This document shows positions 9,119 to 17,984 of a stretch of 64,000 bases of DNA, piece by piece. The stretch is taken from contig CXTY01000035.1 in the NCBI GenBank assembly GCA_001404055.1, forward strand, positions 186,001 through 250,000. Reading direction: 5' to 3'. The position numbers and the translations under genes are program-made. This DNA is from Roseibium album. GTDB lineage: Bacteria > Pseudomonadota > Alphaproteobacteria > Rhizobiales > Stappiaceae. The notes below the pieces were generated by a model. The model ran no database searches. It had not been told where the DNA came from and was given only the letters and a program-made list of their open reading frames with translations. Every line of letters starts with the position of its first letter. Position 1 is the first letter of the stretch.

Positions 9119-10221
9119 TCGATGGACGTATCCTTTTTCTGTCTTCAAACGGTGTTGGGCTCGGACATCTGAGTCGGCAGTTGGCCATTGCCACGCGGCT
9201 GGATGCAGGCATTGTGCCGGTTATCCATACCCAGGCCTACGGAGTTTCCTTGGTCCGGCAATTTGGAATTCCAGGTCTTTGGCATCAACACCACTCTCGT
9301 CACGGCATGGACGTCGACGCCTGGAACAAGGCCTTGGGGTTTGAACTGATTGCGCTGGAAAAGAGGCTCGAACCTTCTGCGATTGTTATTGACTCAACTG
9401 TCGTTTTTTCCTGCTACTGCGATGCCTTGCAGAAATCCGCGGCCAGGAAGGTCTGGATACGCAGGGGATTTTGGCCGGAAAGGCATCAAAGGTTCCTGCA
9501 GAGCGCGCATCTGTTCGACACGATCATCGAGCCAGGCGATCTGGCTGAGGTCCTTGACGAAGGGCCGACGGCAGGTCAGCGGGACCAGGTCACGGTGGTC
9601 CCTCCGGTGCTGTTGGTCAATCCCTATCAGCGTCAGCCCGCTGCGATCGCGAAACGCATACTCGGAATTCCGGAAGACAAACTTGTAGTTGCTCTGCAAT
9701 TGGGAAATTCCTTCGGCGACAGGACAGAGGGGATTCGGCAGAAACTGATTAACGCGCTGGCTGAATTCCCGGTTCAGATCGTCGATCTTCGTTCGCCCCT
9801 GGAAGGCGAGCGGGTCTCCGGCGTCGGAAGCGGATCGGTGAAACAGGTCAGCGTGTATCCGTCCTTTACAATGTCGAGAGCCTTCGACGCCTGTGTGACA
9901 GTGCCGGGATACAACAGTTTTCACGAATGTATTCTTGGTGGAATTCCGGCCTTGTTCCTGCCCAACACGTCCCCAGACATGGACAGGCAGGATTTGAGGG
10001 CGCGCTGGAGTGTTGAAAGGGGCCTTGCCCTTTTGGCCGATCCTGACTTGCCAGTCGAGGTGGTGCGTGAGCAAATATCGAAGCTATTGTCTCCCGATTT
10101 CGCCAGGCAAGTTGAGGAGCGCTCCGCCAATCTTACCTGGAGCAATGGTGCCCTGGATATTGCTTCACTGTTAAGTGGGATCTCGAGGGACGCGTATACT
10201 CTTGCCGATAATACTGGTTGA
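9115..10221 (+). CDS. Glycosyltransferase, MurG/GT28-like
   Basis: The 368-residue product resembles the C-terminal half of the preceding transferase along its whole length. Both have the N-terminal loop SSNGVGLGHLSRQLAIA-type, a central 'EPGDLAEVLDEGPT' block, and the C-terminal GYNSFHECILGGIPALFLP block. This shows a tandem duplication followed by divergence. Translation starts at GTG 9115 inside the TGA stop of the upstream gene, so the two are coupled. It is predicted to be a cytoplasmic nucleotide-sugar-dependent transferase; donor and acceptor are unknown. The gene ends facing the convergent sulfotransferase gene. Confidence 0.78.
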   Translation: MIDGRILFLSSNGVGLGHLSRQLAIATRLDAGIVPVIHTQAYGVSLVRQFGIPGLWHQHHSRHGMDVDAWNKALGFELIALEKRLEPSAIVIDSTVVFSCYCDALQKSAARKVWIRRGFWPERHQRFLQSAHLFDTIIEPGDLAEVLDEGPTAGQRDQVTVVPPVLLVNPYQRQPAAIAKRILGIPEDKLVVALQLGNSFGDRTEGIRQKLINALAEFPVQIVDLRSPLEGERVSGVGSGSVKQVSVYPSFTMSRAFDACVTVPGYNSFHECILGGIPALFLPNTSPDMDRQDLRARWSVERGLALLADPDLPVEVVREQISKLLSPDFARQVEERSANLTWSNGALDIASLLSGISRDAYTLADNTG

Positions 10222-10256
10222 TTGCGGATGACCTAATTGGGATTAGAAGCCCCGCT

Positions 10257-10982
10257 TCATGCCAGTGTGGCAAACCTTCGGTCACTTTCATAAAAGCTAT
10301 GAAGTGATAACAGAATCTCCGGGTGAAACAGGTCTTCGGGTCTCGGAAACGCCCTTGTCTCCAGAAACTGCGTCTGCAAATCACCGATTCGGGTTTTCCA
10401 TGCACCTTCAAGGCTGTAGCGTTTTTCTTCCAATGCATTGGTTTTGGCCAGGAAGAATTTGTTGGCCAATGCAGGACCAAAATTCCTTTCAACCCAGAAA
10501 TAGAGTTCAGTCGCCGGCAGGGTCTCGGCATAGTCAACGTCGAACATGTGCATGGACTGTGGCAGGAAATGAGGATCTATTTCCGAACAAGGTTCCACGA
10601 GATAGTCGGCAACGAATGTCTCGAGCGTCAATGCCGCGATGTTTCCGGTCCTTCGGCTCACATCGCTCAGGAGCTGTTCTGCACCTCTCTGAGCAATAAG
10701 CTTGTCGCAAAATGCCGAATAAAAGCGCTCCAGCGGGTCACGGTAGACCAGAACCAGGCGATCGTCCGCCCGAAGTTCCTTGACCTCGTTCAGGTGTGGC
10801 AAGTGGCGGGGCTTCTTGGGAAGGAGATGGAGTTTAACCGGCTGGTCGGTGCGCTGCAGAAGTTCTCCAATGAAACGGAGCAAGGCAGACGAACCGTTTT
10901 TGCGGATATGGCACCATACAAACCGTTCTCCATGCCAGGAAAAGACAATGTGGGGGCGCCAATATCGCGAAGGCTCAGCCAA
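10257..10982 (-). CDS. Carbohydrate sulfotransferase-like protein
   Basis: This protein looks like the Sulfotransfer_2 family (Golgi-type carbohydrate sulfotransferases and bacterial relatives). The segment VWCHIRKNGSSALLRF matches the 5'-phosphosulfate-binding loop, and VYRDPLERFYSAF matches the 3'-phosphate-binding motif with its Arg and Ser. It would transfer sulfate from PAPS to a sugar. The open frame begins at TTG 11042, but the first 20 residues are only an alternative reading of the preceding caspase gene. TTG 10982, which overlaps the caspase stop by eight bases, gives a protein starting just before the conserved core. Both starts are TTG and neither has a strong ribosome binding site. 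The gene points to a sulfated glycan. Confidence 0.7.
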   Translation of the reverse strand: MAEPSRYWRPHIVFSWHGERFVWCHIRKNGSSALLRFIGELLQRTDQPVKLHLLPKKPRHLPHLNEVKELRADDRLVLVYRDPLERFYSAFCDKLIAQRGAEQLLSDVSRRTGNIAALTLETFVADYLVEPCSEIDPHFLPQSMHMFDVDYAETLPATELYFWVERNFGPALANKFFLAKTNALEEKRYSLEGAWKTRIGDLQTQFLETRAFPRPEDLFHPEILLSLHSFYESDRRFATLA

Positions 10983-12699
10983 ACTGCCGGTCGTCCCAGT
11001 CTTCGATTTTCCGCCGCAGCTCCTGTTGCTGGGCGTCGTCAAGAGTGGATTTGATCTTCAATAGCTCCGACAATGCCTGTTCATCGCCTTCCCGTGAAGC
11101 GAGCGTGTACCAGAAAGCAGCCGTCAGCGCGTCTTTCTCGACGCCCTCTCCATTGGCATACATGATGGCAAGGCTCATGAATGCCGATCGTGTTCCAAGC
11201 AAAGCCGACCTTTCGAACAGGCCGACGGCGCGCGCGTGATTGACCTCGATACCCTTGCCGTATCTGTAGGAATTGGCAAGATTCACCATCGCGTTCCGAT
11301 CACCAAGATTGGTGGCTCTTTGAAAAAGGAATGCTGCGGTGAGGGGATCCGGATCGCCTCCATGGCCGAGCTGATTCATGAGCCCGAGACGGTTGATAGA
11401 CGCGGCCCAGTTCTGGTCGGTTGCTCGCCCGAACCATTTGCGTGCCGCTGAAAAATCCACCTCGACACCGCGCCCCTTCAAGTAGGCGACGCCAAGGTTA
11501 TGCTGATCTTCCGGATGCCCGCGTTCGGCAGCATAGCGAAAAAACTCGAAAGCCTTTGCGTAGTCCTGAGGCACACCCAGACCTTTGGCATAAAGGTTTC
11601 CCTGGTTGTGCCAGGCCGCAAGATACCCTTCTGTCATGGCCAGTTCGTTCATTCGGAAGGCATCTTGGCCGCGGCCAGCACGGTCATAGGCTCGTGCCAG
11701 CAAGGCCTTGAATCTGGGATTTTGAGGGAACCTCGTGACGGCAACTTCGCAGGCCGGAATTGCGCGTTGCGGGTCAAGGCTCCTGTAATTGACACTCGGT
11801 CCAACTCTGTCTGGGTCAGCTGGGTGCGCAGCTGCCAGGTCGCACTCTGTTGCTTTTTCGATTTCCGCCTGACCTTCATTTGGCAGGAGAACCAGTGATT
11901 CCAGGAGCGATGAATTCTCCCACGGCACCTGGTATCCGGAAGTGTTTCTAACTACCGTTGACCGTGTTTGCTTGAAGACGCGCTCTATCGACATTCCCTT
12001 GTTGCGGATAGAAGTCGCCAGCGCATGAGTATACGGGCTGTTCAATCCTTCACCGTCGAAGGCAACTTCGCCTGGGGCAGTTGAAAAAGCGATCAGGGTT
12101 CCGGGACGGTTTCCTGAAATGCGCGCCAGGCCCTTTCCGAGAGTGGCCTCCGAATCTCGCGTTAGACCATCAATGGCGCGTGACAAGTTGGCACTTTCAA
12201 TTTCTTCCAACGGATTATTGCGGCACGCGTCTAGCACCATTACGAGCGATCTGGCATTGGTATCATGTAGCTTTTTCAGCAGCGCCTGGGCAGAGACCCC
12301 GGCCCCTTGTAGATCTGAAAGGCTTTCAATCTTGGCGTCTGCTGCTATCAGATAGTTTTCACCTGCATATTGAATCCCGTGACCGGCAAAATAGACAAGC
12401 ACCGTAGAATTTTCGGGGACTAAAGCGACAAAACGCTCAACTTCAGAATGAAACTCAGAGACTGTTGTGTCTAACGCCAGGCTGACTTCAAACCCGACAT
12501 CGTCAAGAGTTCTTGCGATCAGTCGCGCATCTTCTACGGGGTTTTTCAAAGGCGTTACGTTGTCATAGCCTGCAACTCCGATAACCAGGGCGAACCGTTC
12601 AGCGTATGCCTGCACAGGGGCGATGACAACAAGCAGAAAAAACAGCACCAATGAGGGAGCAGTCCAAAAAAGTCTCCGAACAAGATTGTCAATAGTCAC
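10975..12699 (-). CDS. Secreted caspase-family (C14) peptidase with Sel1 repeats
   Basis: The N-terminal half is a caspase/metacaspase-like peptidase domain. Numbered from the chosen start, the catalytic His is about residue 107 (YFAGHG) and the catalytic Cys about 159 (LDACRNNP). The C-terminal half (about residues 320-560) is a series of Sel1-type helical repeats with motifs such as AAERGHPEDQHNLGVAYLKG. GTG 12699 gives a clean signal peptide (basic start, long hydrophobic core, cleavage near AYA-ER), so the protein is probably periplasmic. ATG 12774 would add 25 residues that spoil this. The start overlaps the upstream lipoprotein gene by 11 bases. Periplasmic caspase-like proteins with Sel1 repeats are known in proteobacteria, but their substrates are largely undefined. 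Confidence 0.82.
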   Translation of the reverse strand: MTIDNLVRRLFWTAPSLVLFFLLVVIAPVQAYAERFALVIGVAGYDNVTPLKNPVEDARLIARTLDDVGFEVSLALDTTVSEFHSEVERFVALVPENSTVLVYFAGHGIQYAGENYLIAADAKIESLSDLQGAGVSAQALLKKLHDTNARSLVMVLDACRNNPLEEIESANLSRAIDGLTRDSEATLGKGLARISGNRPGTLIAFSTAPGEVAFDGEGLNSPYTHALATSIRNKGMSIERVFKQTRSTVVRNTSGYQVPWENSSLLESLVLLPNEGQAEIEKATECDLAAAHPADPDRVGPSVNYRSLDPQRAIPACEVAVTRFPQNPRFKALLARAYDRAGRGQDAFRMNELAMTEGYLAAWHNQGNLYAKGLGVPQDYAKAFEFFRYAAERGHPEDQHNLGVAYLKGRGVEVDFSAARKWFGRATDQNWAASINRLGLMNQLGHGGDPDPLTAAFLFQRATNLGDRNAMVNLANSYRYGKGIEVNHARAVGLFERSALLGTRSAFMSLAIMYANGEGVEKDALTAAFWYTLASREGDEQALSELLKIKSTLDDAQQQELRRKIEDWDDRQFG

Positions 12700-12880
12700 T
12701 GCTCGTGCACCCCACGCGAACCCAGTCCCTGCGGTCCACATTACATTTCGGGTCTCTTTCCTTGGCTCTGGCATTTTGAACCTCGGGAGTTTGATTGGTT
12801 GTCTGACACCCTACAAGAAAAACTGCTGATGAAAGTGCGGCTATTGTCAAATAAAAACGGCTCGAAATATGTTTAATCAT
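12689..12880 (-). CDS. Small lipoprotein (63 aa)
   Basis: This short protein starts MIKHISSRFY, has a hydrophobic core and a clear lipobox, VFLVGC, so Cys would be lipidated after cleavage. The mature peptide is about 40 residues, polar, with two further cysteines near the C-terminus that could form a disulfide. ATG 12880 is preceded by GGGGGGATGGA. The longer open frame beginning at 12991 is not needed. It overlaps the caspase gene by 11 bases, so the two are probably expressed together. No further function can be read. Confidence 0.65.
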   Translation of the reverse strand: MIKHISSRFYLTIAALSSAVFLVGCQTTNQTPEVQNARAKERDPKCNVDRRDWVRVGCTSSDY

Positions 12881-12953
12881 TCCATCCCCCCAAGATGAAA
12901 AATAAGCTTCGAGTCTCCAGCAAAAGATAAATTTGTCAAGATGACGTAGAGTT

Positions 12954-14489
12954 TTAAATGGGTTTGAATTGCGTTTGGATGCCTTTTTCAAGCTGTTTCA
13001 AAGGGAGAGGGAACTGAATGCGAGAAATTGGATCGAGCGAACATCTTTCGCTAAGGGCCTTGTCACTAAAGTCTCTGACCAACACCTGATCGTCGTCCGG
13101 GATTGGAAAAGTCGCTTTGAAACACTGACCCTCCAAGCCCCTCCAGATGTTGTTGCCGAGAGGCTCCCCGCGAAAGTGACAGGTCCAGAGCGCTTGGCCT
13201 TTTTCGTCTGCCGATTTGAGGAGCTTGTCAAAGATGGTCAGCGAACCGTCGGTCCCCGTCAAAAAACGCCGTTCCAGGATTCTGGCTGTATCGAACATAA
13301 TCGAAACAATGAGCGCATTCCCGTCAAGTTCTGCACGTGTCCATGTTCTTGAATCTTGCGGCGTATCAGGAAAGGAAACGCAGTTATGGGCGGTTTCCAA
13401 CGCGCCGGAAATCTTGAACCTGGAAGCCGGGTCGAAATAGCCAGGTAGATCGTAACGGAGTCGACCGGGGTCACAGACGAGGCGGTCCCCGTTTGCCTCC
13501 CAGACAAAGCTTCCCACGTCTGCGTGTGAATGCAGATGTCGAACCACACCAAACTTGACGGCAAGAAAGCTTCGGGAAGAGCGCAGGCATGCAACTGTTC
13601 GACCCATGAACCGGTTGGAGATGTGCTCAGCCTCTGAACCCCACAGTAGGTGGAGGGGAGATGTGCCAGCCGGAGTTGCCCCCGTTGGTCCGATGGCAGG
13701 CAGCGCGCAATCCGGCAAGTCGTCCCCGAAATCTGCAATCATGCCTGACGAGCCAGTCATTGCAGTTCTGAAGGCGTTGCTGTGGAAAAAAGGCTGAAAA
13801 TGTCCGGACCCAGTCACTTGCTGGGCAAACCATGCAAACTGCGCGGAATGGTCGAGATAAACGACACCTTCCTCCCATTCCCCTCCCGGACCCAGTGCAT
13901 TCAAACCGACCTTTGAAGACAACTTCGCTCTTGTCAGCAAGTCGCTGCATTCATCCGGGTAGGTTCCGGACAGCGCCTCTGCGACCACCATCAAGGAGGC
14001 ATTGCAGACAACGTTCCAGTTTCCGGGCTTCTTGGTCCAGGCAGATCCGCCCGTCAAAGACCAAAGACCGCGTTTGACTGCTCTTTCATGGAGCGTTTCT
14101 TCGAGTTCCCGGATTTGGTTTCGGGTCGAAACAGGCTTGGCCCAGCAACGGATGCAGGCGACGGCAAATGCCATTTCAGCCGTGTCCAGAAAGTGTTCCG
14201 GGTTCCAGTCTTTGAGACTTGCGGCTTTCAGTCCGTCTGACAGCATTGATCGCAAGAAAGAAAGATCGCCTGTCAACGCATGCGCGATCACAAAGCTCTG
14301 GCTGCGAAAGGCAAGGTTTCGTGCCGTCGGCAACAGGACTTTACGCCCTTCTTCCCACTTTATGGGCAGTTCGGTTTCTCTAAGTTCATGCGCGCGAGAA
14401 ACAATTGCTTCTGCAAGCTCTCTCCATTCAACACCCCGCGAAATCCTGCGGCGAAGTTCCTGCTGCCAGTGTTTTCCCAGTAGAAACAA
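12954..14489 (-). CDS. Heparinase II/III-type polysaccharide lyase
   Basis: The 511-residue protein matches the heparinase II/III-like family: an (alpha/alpha) toroid part with the motif NWNVVCNASLMVVAEAL (about residue 155) and a beta-sandwich part with HLHSHADVGSFVWEANG (about residue 315), including the His/Asp metal-site region. Such enzymes cleave uronate-containing polysaccharides by beta-elimination. It lacks a visible signal peptide and is somewhat shorter than typical oligo-alginate lyases of this class. TTG 14489 is the first possible start after an in-frame stop and has no clear ribosome binding site, so the annotated N-terminus is uncertain. Its place beside sulfotransferase and glycosyltransferase genes fits turnover of the glycan made here. 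Confidence 0.75.
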   Translation of the reverse strand: MFLLGKHWQQELRRRISRGVEWRELAEAIVSRAHELRETELPIKWEEGRKVLLPTARNLAFRSQSFVIAHALTGDLSFLRSMLSDGLKAASLKDWNPEHFLDTAEMAFAVACIRCWAKPVSTRNQIRELEETLHERAVKRGLWSLTGGSAWTKKPGNWNVVCNASLMVVAEALSGTYPDECSDLLTRAKLSSKVGLNALGPGGEWEEGVVYLDHSAQFAWFAQQVTGSGHFQPFFHSNAFRTAMTGSSGMIADFGDDLPDCALPAIGPTGATPAGTSPLHLLWGSEAEHISNRFMGRTVACLRSSRSFLAVKFGVVRHLHSHADVGSFVWEANGDRLVCDPGRLRYDLPGYFDPASRFKISGALETAHNCVSFPDTPQDSRTWTRAELDGNALIVSIMFDTARILERRFLTGTDGSLTIFDKLLKSADEKGQALWTCHFRGEPLGNNIWRGLEGQCFKATFPIPDDDQVLVRDFSDKALSERCSLDPISRIQFPLPLKQLEKGIQTQFKPI

Positions 14490-14821
14490 CGAATTCGCTC
14501 ACACGGTTTTTGTAAGGAGTTGAGACCTAAAAGAAGACAGCACTCAGAAATTCACAATGGTTGAGTAACCTGAAGATTGGCACAGTAGACTGCGTATTCA
14601 ATTAGTCGCGGACGATGTTGATCGTGTCTTCCGTTGGATGTCATGGCTATTATCTTGATTTGGAGCCAACTGTCGACGGTTTGCAGAAATTTGTTTTCTG
14701 TTCTAGCTATATTCTCTCTTTGTTTGCGTTTGAAGCTGCCCGCTGTGCAGCAGTGGAAAAATCAAAACAGATCAAAAAACGCCTTGAACTCAGAGGGTTT
14801 TATTCGTAAACGGGTTTTCCC
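14490..14821. other. Intergenic region, no gene seen
   Basis: This 332-base stretch separates the lyase gene from the tRNA. It is relatively AT-rich. A 64-codon frame on the plus strand has no ribosome binding site or recognisable domain, so I do not call it. The lyase and tRNA promoters should lie here. Confidence 0.5.
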
Positions 14822-14911
14822 GGAGAGGTGGCCGAGTGGTCGAAGGCGCTCCCCTGCTAAGGGAGTAGGCCCGGAAGGGTCTCGAGGGTTCGAATCCCTT
14901 CCTCTCCGCCA
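14822..14911 (+). tRNA. tRNA-Ser (anticodon GCT)
   Basis: A 90-base class II tRNA can be folded. The acceptor arm pairs GGAGAGG with CCTCTCC, followed by discriminator G and an encoded CCA. The D arm is GGCCGAGTGGTCGAAGGC. The anticodon stem-loop CTCCCCTGCTAAGGGAG carries GCT. A long variable arm (GGCCCGGAAGGGTCT) is typical of tRNA-Ser, and the T arm contains GGTTCGAATCC. It reads AGC/AGU codons. The integrase gene starts 160 bases downstream, so the 3' end of this tRNA is the probable attachment site. Confidence 0.95.
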
Positions 14912-15070
14912 TCTCCCTCTATTTTTCAGTTTTGTTGAGTAGCGCTGAATAACGCTTTTTCGCAGATTTCTGCGCCTAATTAAGTCTTCAGCTTTCAATT
15001 CAGTCTGTTTCGGTTATACTCGACTTCGTTCACTGTGTGGTACGAATTGTGGTATTGGATCGATTGTTCC

Positions 15071-16252
15071 ATGATATCCGGTAAGCTCACAAAACGAACT
15101 GTCCAGACTTTGGGGCCTGGTCGTCATGGAGACGGCAATGGCCTGTATCTGGTGGTCGACCCTTCCGGGTCTCGCAGATGGATTGTGCGTGTCACCGTCA
15201 AAGGACAGAAGAACCGACTGGGCAAGCCATTGCGCACCGACTTCGGGCTGGGTGGCGCAGATCTTGTCTCCCTCCAGGATGCACGTAGTCAGGCTTTGGA
15301 ATACCGGCGGCTTGCCAGGCAAGGGCTTCACCCCCGGTTTAATGCCCGCAAGGAAATTCGAACCTTTGAGGAACTGGCGCGGCAGGTACACATCGATCGC
15401 AAGCCAACCTGGAAGAATGAAAAGCACGGGCAGCAGTGGATCAACACGCTGCGCGACTATGCCTTTCCCAGCATCGGGCGTCTTACTGTTGATGGCATCG
15501 GGCAGCCAGAGGTGTTGGCTTGTCTTTCAGCCATTTGGACGCAGAAGCCAGAAACCGCCCGCAGATTAATGCAGCGCATTCGCGTTGTGCTGGATGTTGC
15601 CAAGTCGAAAGGTTTCAAGACTGGTGAAAACCCGATCAGCGAGATTAAGAACGCCGGCGTTCTACCCAAGGTGAAACCTCGCGTGCAGCATCACGCGGCA
15701 ATGAGCTGGAAAGACGTTCCGGAGTTCTATTCAGATCTCAGCAAACGCACCGCCATGGCCGCCAAGGCTCTGCGGTTCACCTGCCTGACGGGTGCCCGTA
15801 CAGGAGAAGTACTTGGAATGCGTTGGCAGGAAATCGACTTTGAAGAAAAGGTCTGGACTTGCCCGAGTGAACGCATGAAGGGCGGAGTTGAACATCGTGT
15901 TCCTCTGACCGACGAGATGTTGTCGATCATTGAACCCCTGAAGGCTCTTAAATCCGAATACGTCTTTGAAGGTCAGAAACGTCACAAACCGCTCAGCAAC
16001 ATGTCCCTGCTTATGCTTCTAAGGCGCATGAACGTAGAAGGTGTCACGGTTCACGGTTTTCGATCCACATTCCGGGACTGGTCCAGCGAATATGCGCATG
16101 CGCCTCGCGAAGTTGCGGAAATGAGTCTTTCACACCGAATTGGTTCCGCGGTTGAACACGCTTACGCTCGATCTGACCTTCTTCAGAAGCGTCGGAAGTT
16201 GCTGAACGAGTGGTCTGAGTATGTGAGCACCGGTGGAAAACCTTCAAGATAA
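15071..16252 (+). CDS. Tyrosine-type site-specific integrase (P4 family)
   Basis: This 393-residue recombinase integrates and excises the island at the tRNA. It has the N-terminal DUF4102-like arm-binding part (starting KLTKRTVQTL, with DGNGLYLVV) and a C-terminal catalytic domain. The active-site Arg is in TGARTGEVLGMRW, the HxxR box is in HGFRSTFRDW, and the nucleophile Tyr is in HAYAR. ATG 15071 fits the usual start of the family, whereas the open frame extends 12 codons further upstream. All catalytic residues are present, so the enzyme may be active. Confidence 0.93.
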   Translation: MISGKLTKRTVQTLGPGRHGDGNGLYLVVDPSGSRRWIVRVTVKGQKNRLGKPLRTDFGLGGADLVSLQDARSQALEYRRLARQGLHPRFNARKEIRTFEELARQVHIDRKPTWKNEKHGQQWINTLRDYAFPSIGRLTVDGIGQPEVLACLSAIWTQKPETARRLMQRIRVVLDVAKSKGFKTGENPISEIKNAGVLPKVKPRVQHHAAMSWKDVPEFYSDLSKRTAMAAKALRFTCLTGARTGEVLGMRWQEIDFEEKVWTCPSERMKGGVEHRVPLTDEMLSIIEPLKALKSEYVFEGQKRHKPLSNMSLLMLLRRMNVEGVTVHGFRSTFRDWSSEYAHAPREVAEMSLSHRIGSAVEHAYARSDLLQKRRKLLNEWSEYVSTGGKPSR

Positions 16253-16350
16253 TCCAATCGAATGCATCCAAATAATGCGTAAAGGCTGGCCAAGCCGAAG
16301 CCTTCCTGCATTAATTGTCCAATTCGAAGCAACTCAATAGAGCTTTTGTA

Positions 16351-17211
16351 ATGCGAGAAGGTCCACACGAGGCAACCTTAATGCAAGACTTTGAGCAAGA
16401 AATCGTCCTTACAGAGAAAGATGAGAAGCTATTCGAGTACGTTGATGAGATGCTGGGGCCCTTTGGCAAGAATCTGCCGCGGACACATGGCATTATGCAA
16501 CGCAAGCTGAAAACACCTTTCGATACGAGTAGACCAAACCAACACGACACAAAATCCGATTTTCAGGCTGAATACGAAGCAATTACAACTTGCCTCGAAG
16601 GATTGAAGATAGTTTTTGGGGCCGCTCTGCCAGACAATTTCAAAAATAAAGACAAAGCAAAAGATAAAGAACATGTTTGGCGTAACATGAAGCGCTATGT
16701 TGACGAAAAGTTCAGGGTAAATGAAAAGCTTCACGAGCGAAGCGAAGCTCTTGATCTCATATTGAACAATATTGCTGATATCGGAGGGTTTTCGACCAGT
16801 CTAATGACGACTTTTGCCTTACAAACAGCGCTTGAAGCTCGAAAGAAGGAATTGGACCATCAAGAGAAGCGTTTTTGGAACCTAGGTCATCGCGCTCCTG
16901 ACTATTATGCACGCGCTATCGCGTTGCGGTTGGCCAAATTGTATGCGAACGAGACTGGAAAGAAGCCAACCTACGGCACTTCTGGGGAAACCGGAGAGCC
17001 ATCAACAACCTATACGAAGACTCTACCGAAGGTGTTTGAGCTCCTTGAAATCAAGGGCGGTGGCAGCACGTATGCCCAATGGGCCATTGGCAAAATAAGT
17101 GACGATGACTTGAACGATAGTGGTGCCTATAGAGAGTACGACGTCCAACGCAACACGTTTGTGTACCCAGGGCATTATCTTGAATTCCGAATACTGACTG
17201 ATCAATATTGA
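16351..17211 (+). CDS. Hypothetical protein (286 aa) on the island
   Basis: This soluble, charged protein is mostly alpha-helical, with Lys/Glu-rich segments that could form coiled coils (about residues 95-130 and 165-185). There is no signal peptide, membrane segment or catalytic motif I recognise. The C-terminal third contains a GGGSTYAQWAIGK segment. ATG 16351 is preferred to TTG 16315. Base composition is visibly more AT-rich than that of the flanking chromosome, consistent with horizontal acquisition. It is the first gene after the integrase, a slot often filled by accessory or defence genes, but no such function can be shown. Confidence 0.6.
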   Translation: MREGPHEATLMQDFEQEIVLTEKDEKLFEYVDEMLGPFGKNLPRTHGIMQRKLKTPFDTSRPNQHDTKSDFQAEYEAITTCLEGLKIVFGAALPDNFKNKDKAKDKEHVWRNMKRYVDEKFRVNEKLHERSEALDLILNNIADIGGFSTSLMTTFALQTALEARKKELDHQEKRFWNLGHRAPDYYARAIALRLAKLYANETGKKPTYGTSGETGEPSTTYTKTLPKVFELLEIKGGGSTYAQWAIGKISDDDLNDSGAYREYDVQRNTFVYPGHYLEFRILTDQY

Positions 17212-17322
17212 GAAAGAAGGGGGCAGCAAATAACCCCTTCGATTAACGGTACAAAGTCCATTTTTTCAAACTCTTCTGAGGATGTTTGAACTGGTCCATG
17301 TCAAACGACAAGGGCCGTATCA

Positions 17323-17535
17323 GTGGCAGAGCTTTTCGACAAAAACAGAAATTACGTTCTCGGCGACCCTGAACTTGAGATCATCGGCAGCCGCGAAAAG
17401 CTCGCGCAATGGCGCCACCGGAATCTGGGGCCTGCACATTACCGCCTCGGCCGCAAAATTATTTATAACGGTGCAGATATCAACGCCTGGGCACAGTCTT
17501 GTCGCGTTGAACCCGGCAAGTCCGGCGGCAAGTAA
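17323..17535 (+). CDS. Small AlpA/excisionase-like helix-turn-helix protein
   Basis: The 70-residue product has the form of a MerR-like HTH_17 DNA-binding protein: a helix pair followed by LGPAHYRLGRKIIYNGADINAW, where the GRKIIY...D...W signature marks the recognition helix and wing. Such proteins act as excisionases or as activators of island integrases. Translation starts at GTG 17323 with AAGGG eight bases upstream, and the frame is closed by a stop just before that. The TAA stop overlaps the ATG of the next gene (TAATG), placing it at the head of a coupled operon. Confidence 0.75.
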   Translation: MAELFDKNRNYVLGDPELEIIGSREKLAQWRHRNLGPAHYRLGRKIIYNGADINAWAQSCRVEPGKSGGK

Positions 17536-17984
17536 TGGTGCCCGGCCTTCATATAAGCGGCACGGTGGCCAACCGGGGCAGTCTGACCGATGTAACCATC
17601 AAGCTGATTGGCTTTTTGAACGCTTGCGATAGCGACCGTACGCGTAACCTCGCAACAAAACGCCTTATCGTCTCCGGTCTGAAATTTCGGCTTAACGTGT
17701 TGGTCGCAAACCTGACCAACCACGACGCTCAGCGGCAGACGCCTGAGGCAGCGCCATTTACGTCCATCGAGCTCTCGGTCGGTTGGGCAGATTTGAACCG
17801 TCAAGAAGCGCGTGTCGACCATCTGCAGACCATTGGCTCCACTCACTATGTAAAACTCGTTCAATCCTTCATCCTAGCTACACAGCAGGTCGTTCGCTCC
17901 GCTGCCTTGAATGAGACCATTGTCACCAGCCTTGTGATCGCCGCACCGCTCACCAGCACCCTTGAACGGGAGGTGTCAACGTGA
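17535..17984 (+). CDS. Hypothetical island protein (149 aa)
   Basis: I do not recognise this protein. It is polar, without signal peptide or membrane helices. Support for it being a gene comes from its coupling at both ends: its ATG overlaps the stop of the HTH gene (TAATG) and its TGA overlaps the GTG start of the next gene (GTGA). It is therefore the second gene of a five-gene operon. A 133-codon frame on the opposite strand in the same place lacks such support. Confidence 0.6.
   Translation: MVPGLHISGTVANRGSLTDVTIKLIGFLNACDSDRTRNLATKRLIVSGLKFRLNVLVANLTNHDAQRQTPEAAPFTSIELSVGWADLNRQEARVDHLQTIGSTHYVKLVQSFILATQQVVRSAALNETIVTSLVIAAPLTSTLEREVST

Noticed and set aside
14615..14809. A 64-codon frame just before tRNA-Ser
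   Set aside because: No ribosome binding site, no domain, and it ends against the tRNA; probably chance.
15035..15060. Short imperfect repeats (GTGGTA...GTGGTA) before the integrase as arm-type sites
   Set aside because: Only two short copies with no matching set at the other island end, too little to call binding sites.
16316..16330. TGTCCAATTCG-like match to the operator palindrome
   Set aside because: Only the left half matches and it lies in the island, far from the catabolic locus; likely chance.
17463..17864. A 133-codon minus-strand frame
   Set aside because: The opposite plus-strand frame is coupled to both neighbours by stop/start overlaps, while this one has no such support.
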